Shown here one piece after another: positions 3,928-5,824 of a stretch of 5,824 nucleotides of DNA. Origin of the DNA: Gammaproteobacteria bacterium (lineage in GTDB: Bacteria; Pseudomonadota; Gammaproteobacteria; Pseudomonadales; Azotimanducaceae); NCBI GenBank assembly GCA_009840715.1, contig VXNE01000687.1:1-5824 (forward strand). Reading direction: 5' to 3'. The notes below the pieces were generated by a model. The model saw nothing but the letters and a program-made list of their open reading frames with translations. It was not told the DNA's origin and searched no databases. The position numbers and the translations under genes are program-made. The stretch's first letter is position 1; the number at the start of each line of letters is the position of its first letter.

Positions 3928-5824
3928 ATGGAACAGCAGGCGGAAGACATGGCCGTTGCGGCCGAGGCCGAGGGCGCACCCACGCATCCCCTGGATCCCT
4001 GCACGGGAGACGAACTCGTGCGGGCGGTCGCGATCCTGCGCGACACCGGCCGCCTGGGCGAGACGGCGTTCTTCGCGGCCGGCTACGCCGCCGAGCCGCC
4101 GAAGGACCTCGTGCTCGGATTCGAGCCGGGCGCTTCCTGGGACCGGATCATCCGGCTCGTGGGCCACGACCGCGAGCGCGGACAGAGCTTCGACGCCCGG
4201 GTCTCCCTGACGGAGGAACGCGTCGCCGCGTTCACGTGGGTCGAGGACGGCCAGGCGAGCGTGGCCGCCGACGACTACATCGCCCTGCTGAAGATCCTCT
4301 GGCGCAACGAGGACTGGATCGCGGCGGTGCGGAAGCGCGGCATCGAGGACCTGTCCCTGGTGCACATCGAACCGTGGGTGGCCGGCGTCCGGCATCCCGA
4401 CCTGCCGGCGAACGCGCGGGTCATCCACGCCATCGCGTTCCTGCACGCCGACCGTGCCGACAACTACTACGCCCGTCCCCTCGAAGGGCTCTCCGCACAC
4501 GTCGACTGCGACGGCGGGCAGGTGGTCGTCGAGGACCATGGCGTCCTCCCGATGCCGACGGACCCGGCCGAGTACGCCGCCGACCGGGTGGACCGGCTGC
4601 GGGAGGGGCTCAAGCCCATCGAGATCACGCAGCCCGAGGGACCGAGCTTCGAGGTGGAGGGGAACGTCGTGCGCTGGCAGAAATGGCAGCTCCGCGTGTC
4701 CATGCAGCCCACCGAGGGGCTGGTCCTGCACGACATCCGCTACGACGACGACGGCCGCGACCGCCCGATCCTGTACCGGGCGGCGCTCTCGGACATGGTC
4801 GTCCCGTATGGCGACACGTCGCCCATGCACGGCTGGAAGCACGCCTTCGACGGCGGCGAGGCGGCCCTGGGACACGCCGCCAACTCGCTCGTGAACGGCT
4901 GCGACTGTCTGGGCGAGATCCACTACTTCGACAACTTCGTCCTGCAGGGCAACGGCGAGCCGCGCCACGTGCCGAACGCGATCTGCCTGCACGAGGAGGA
5001 CTTCGGCATCCTCTGGAAGCACACGAACGTGTTCACCCAGCACCCGAAGCCCGAAGTGCGGCGGTCCCGCCGGCTCGTGGTCAGCTCCATCGTGACGCTC
5101 GGCAACTACGAGTACGGCTTCTACTGGTACTTCTACCTCGACGGCACGATCCAGGTGGAGATCAAGCTGACGGGCATGGTCGGCGTCTCCGTGGTGGAGA
5201 ACAACGCCGACTCGGACATGGCGCCGATCATCGCCGAGTCGATCGCGTCCCCGATCCACCAGCACATTTTCTGCTTCCGGCTGGACTTCAACCTGGACGG
5301 GCCGAACAACTCGGTCTACGAACTGGAAGTCGAGCCCCTGCCACCGGGCGCCGACAATCCCTACGGCAGCGCGTTCCGCTCGGTGGCCTCGAAGCTCGGG
5401 ACGGAGTCGGAAGCCCAGCGCGAGGTCGACCCGGCCCGCTCCCGCCACTGGCGTGTGGTGAACGAAGGCGTCAGGAATCACCTCGGCAAGCCCGTGGGCT
5501 ACAAGCTCCTGCCGCAGGGATCGTCGACGATGTACGCGCCCGAGGACTCGCTGCACGCGCAGCGCGGCGGTTTCGCCCGGCACAACCTCTGGGTGACGCC
5601 CTACGCACCGGGCGAACTCGACGCCGCGGGCGGGGTGTTCACGAACCTGCACTCCGGCGCCGGGGGGCTCGCGGCCTACGCGGCGGCGAACCGGTCGATC
5701 GAGGACACCGACGTGGTGGTTTGGCACACGCTGGGGGTAACGCACGTGCCGCGGCCGGAGGACTGGCCGGTGATGCCCGTGGAGTACGCCGGGTTCACGC
5801 TGATGCCCACGGGCTTCTTCGACC
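3928..5824 (+). CDS. Copper/topaquinone primary-amine oxidase, AGAO-like (C-terminus cut by window edge)
   Basis: Oxidises primary amines to aldehydes with release of NH3 and H2O2, using Cu(II) and a topaquinone made from its own tyrosine. The 632 visible residues have the N2 and N3 domains (~26-215), then the catalytic beta-sandwich from about K229 (KPIEITQPEGPSF). Y394 in LGNYEYGFYW is the topaquinone precursor. D308 (HAFDGGE) is the catalytic base. H444 and H446 (IHQHIF) and H606 (GVTHVPRPEDWP) bind copper. C327 and C353 match the AGAO disulphide pair. All spacings agree with Arthrobacter phenylethylamine oxidase (AGAO: D298, Y382, H431/H433, H592) within two residues. There is no signal peptide, so it is probably cytoplasmic. 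AGAO has Tyr296 as its active-site gate; here that position is A306. The reading frame runs off the window after GFFD, probably lacking only ~15-30 residues. It is transcribed divergently from ribB. Phenylethylamine, tyramine, histamine and other amines remain possible substrates. Confidence 0.95.
   Translation, partial: MEQQAEDMAVAAEAEGAPTHPLDPCTGDELVRAVAILRDTGRLGETAFFAAGYAAEPPKDLVLGFEPGASWDRIIRLVGHDRERGQSFDARVSLTEERVAAFTWVEDGQASVAADDYIALLKILWRNEDWIAAVRKRGIEDLSLVHIEPWVAGVRHPDLPANARVIHAIAFLHADRADNYYARPLEGLSAHVDCDGGQVVVEDHGVLPMPTDPAEYAADRVDRLREGLKPIEITQPEGPSFEVEGNVVRWQKWQLRVSMQPTEGLVLHDIRYDDDGRDRPILYRAALSDMVVPYGDTSPMHGWKHAFDGGEAALGHAANSLVNGCDCLGEIHYFDNFVLQGNGEPRHVPNAICLHEEDFGILWKHTNVFTQHPKPEVRRSRRLVVSSIVTLGNYEYGFYWYFYLDGTIQVEIKLTGMVGVSVVENNADSDMAPIIAESIASPIHQHIFCFRLDFNLDGPNNSVYELEVEPLPPGADNPYGSAFRSVASKLGTESEAQREVDPARSRHWRVVNEGVRNHLGKPVGYKLLPQGSSTMYAPEDSLHAQRGGFARHNLWVTPYAPGELDAAGGVFTNLHSGAGGLAAYAAANRSIEDTDVVVWHTLGVTHVPRPEDWPVMPVEYAGFTLMPTGFFD

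Noticed and set aside
2870..4210. 446-codon open frame on the plus strand opposite ribB
   Set aside because: Low-complexity translation with no motif; it crosses the divergent promoter region and the amine oxidase start. It is a mirror of ribB codon bias.
3910..5745. Long (611-codon) open frame on the minus strand opposite the amine oxidase gene
   Set aside because: It is an antisense shadow of a clearly coding gene in GC-rich DNA. Its translation is Arg/Val/His-rich, with no recognisable domain, and the plus strand has every catalytic residue of an amine oxidase.
1..5824. Alcohol dehydrogenase, oxygenase and amine oxidase as one amine-degradation cluster
   Set aside because: They are in three separate transcription units with vitamin genes between them, and no transporter, aldehyde dehydrogenase or shared regulator is present in the window.

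Overview
The window is GC-rich, compactly coded bacterial DNA, probably a contig from a high-GC lineage. The best taxonomic hint is the riboflavin gene. It is a RibB fused to a decayed GTP cyclohydrolase II-like domain (the RibBX architecture), which from memory is best known in Pseudomonadota. This placement is inference and low in confidence. Codon use looks uniform across the genes, and I see no mobile elements, tRNA or rRNA genes, CRISPR arrays or defence genes.

Layout, left to right. (1) 1-569, minus: N-terminal 189 codons of a zinc-dependent medium-chain alcohol dehydrogenase, cut by the window edge. Its last ~70 bases are about 93% G+C and look like corrupted sequence. (2) 570-733: divergent intergenic region. 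(3) 734-1657, plus: phytanoyl-CoA dioxygenase (PhyH)-family Fe(II)/2-oxoglutarate oxygenase with an intact metal and cosubstrate triad. (4) 1668-2669, minus: PdxA-family dehydrogenase, convergent with the oxygenase and only 10 bp away from it. (5) 2666-3835, minus: RibB-type 3,4-dihydroxy-2-butanone 4-phosphate synthase with the degenerate C-terminal domain, overlapping pdxA by ATGA. (6) 3836-3927: 92-bp divergent intergenic region with a perfect TATAAT on the minus strand. (7) 3928-5824, plus: nearly complete copper/topaquinone amine oxidase, closest to Arthrobacter phenylethylamine oxidase (AGAO), lacking only its last residues.

How the genes fit together. ribB and pdxA form a translationally coupled two-gene operon, formally joining riboflavin and pyridoxal-phosphate synthesis; FMN is also the cofactor of PdxH. 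The PdxA protein differs from E. coli PdxA at several substrate-contact positions, so its substrate may not be 4-phosphohydroxy-L-threonine. The amine oxidase would turn primary amines into aldehydes, and the alcohol dehydrogenase could interconvert aldehydes and alcohols. They lie at opposite ends of the window in separate transcription units, so any link is speculative.

I found no wholly new system. The points most worth a second look are the altered PdxA pocket coupled to RibBX, the alanine at the amine oxidase gate position, the near-leaderless ribB start, and the probable base-call corruption at the left edge.
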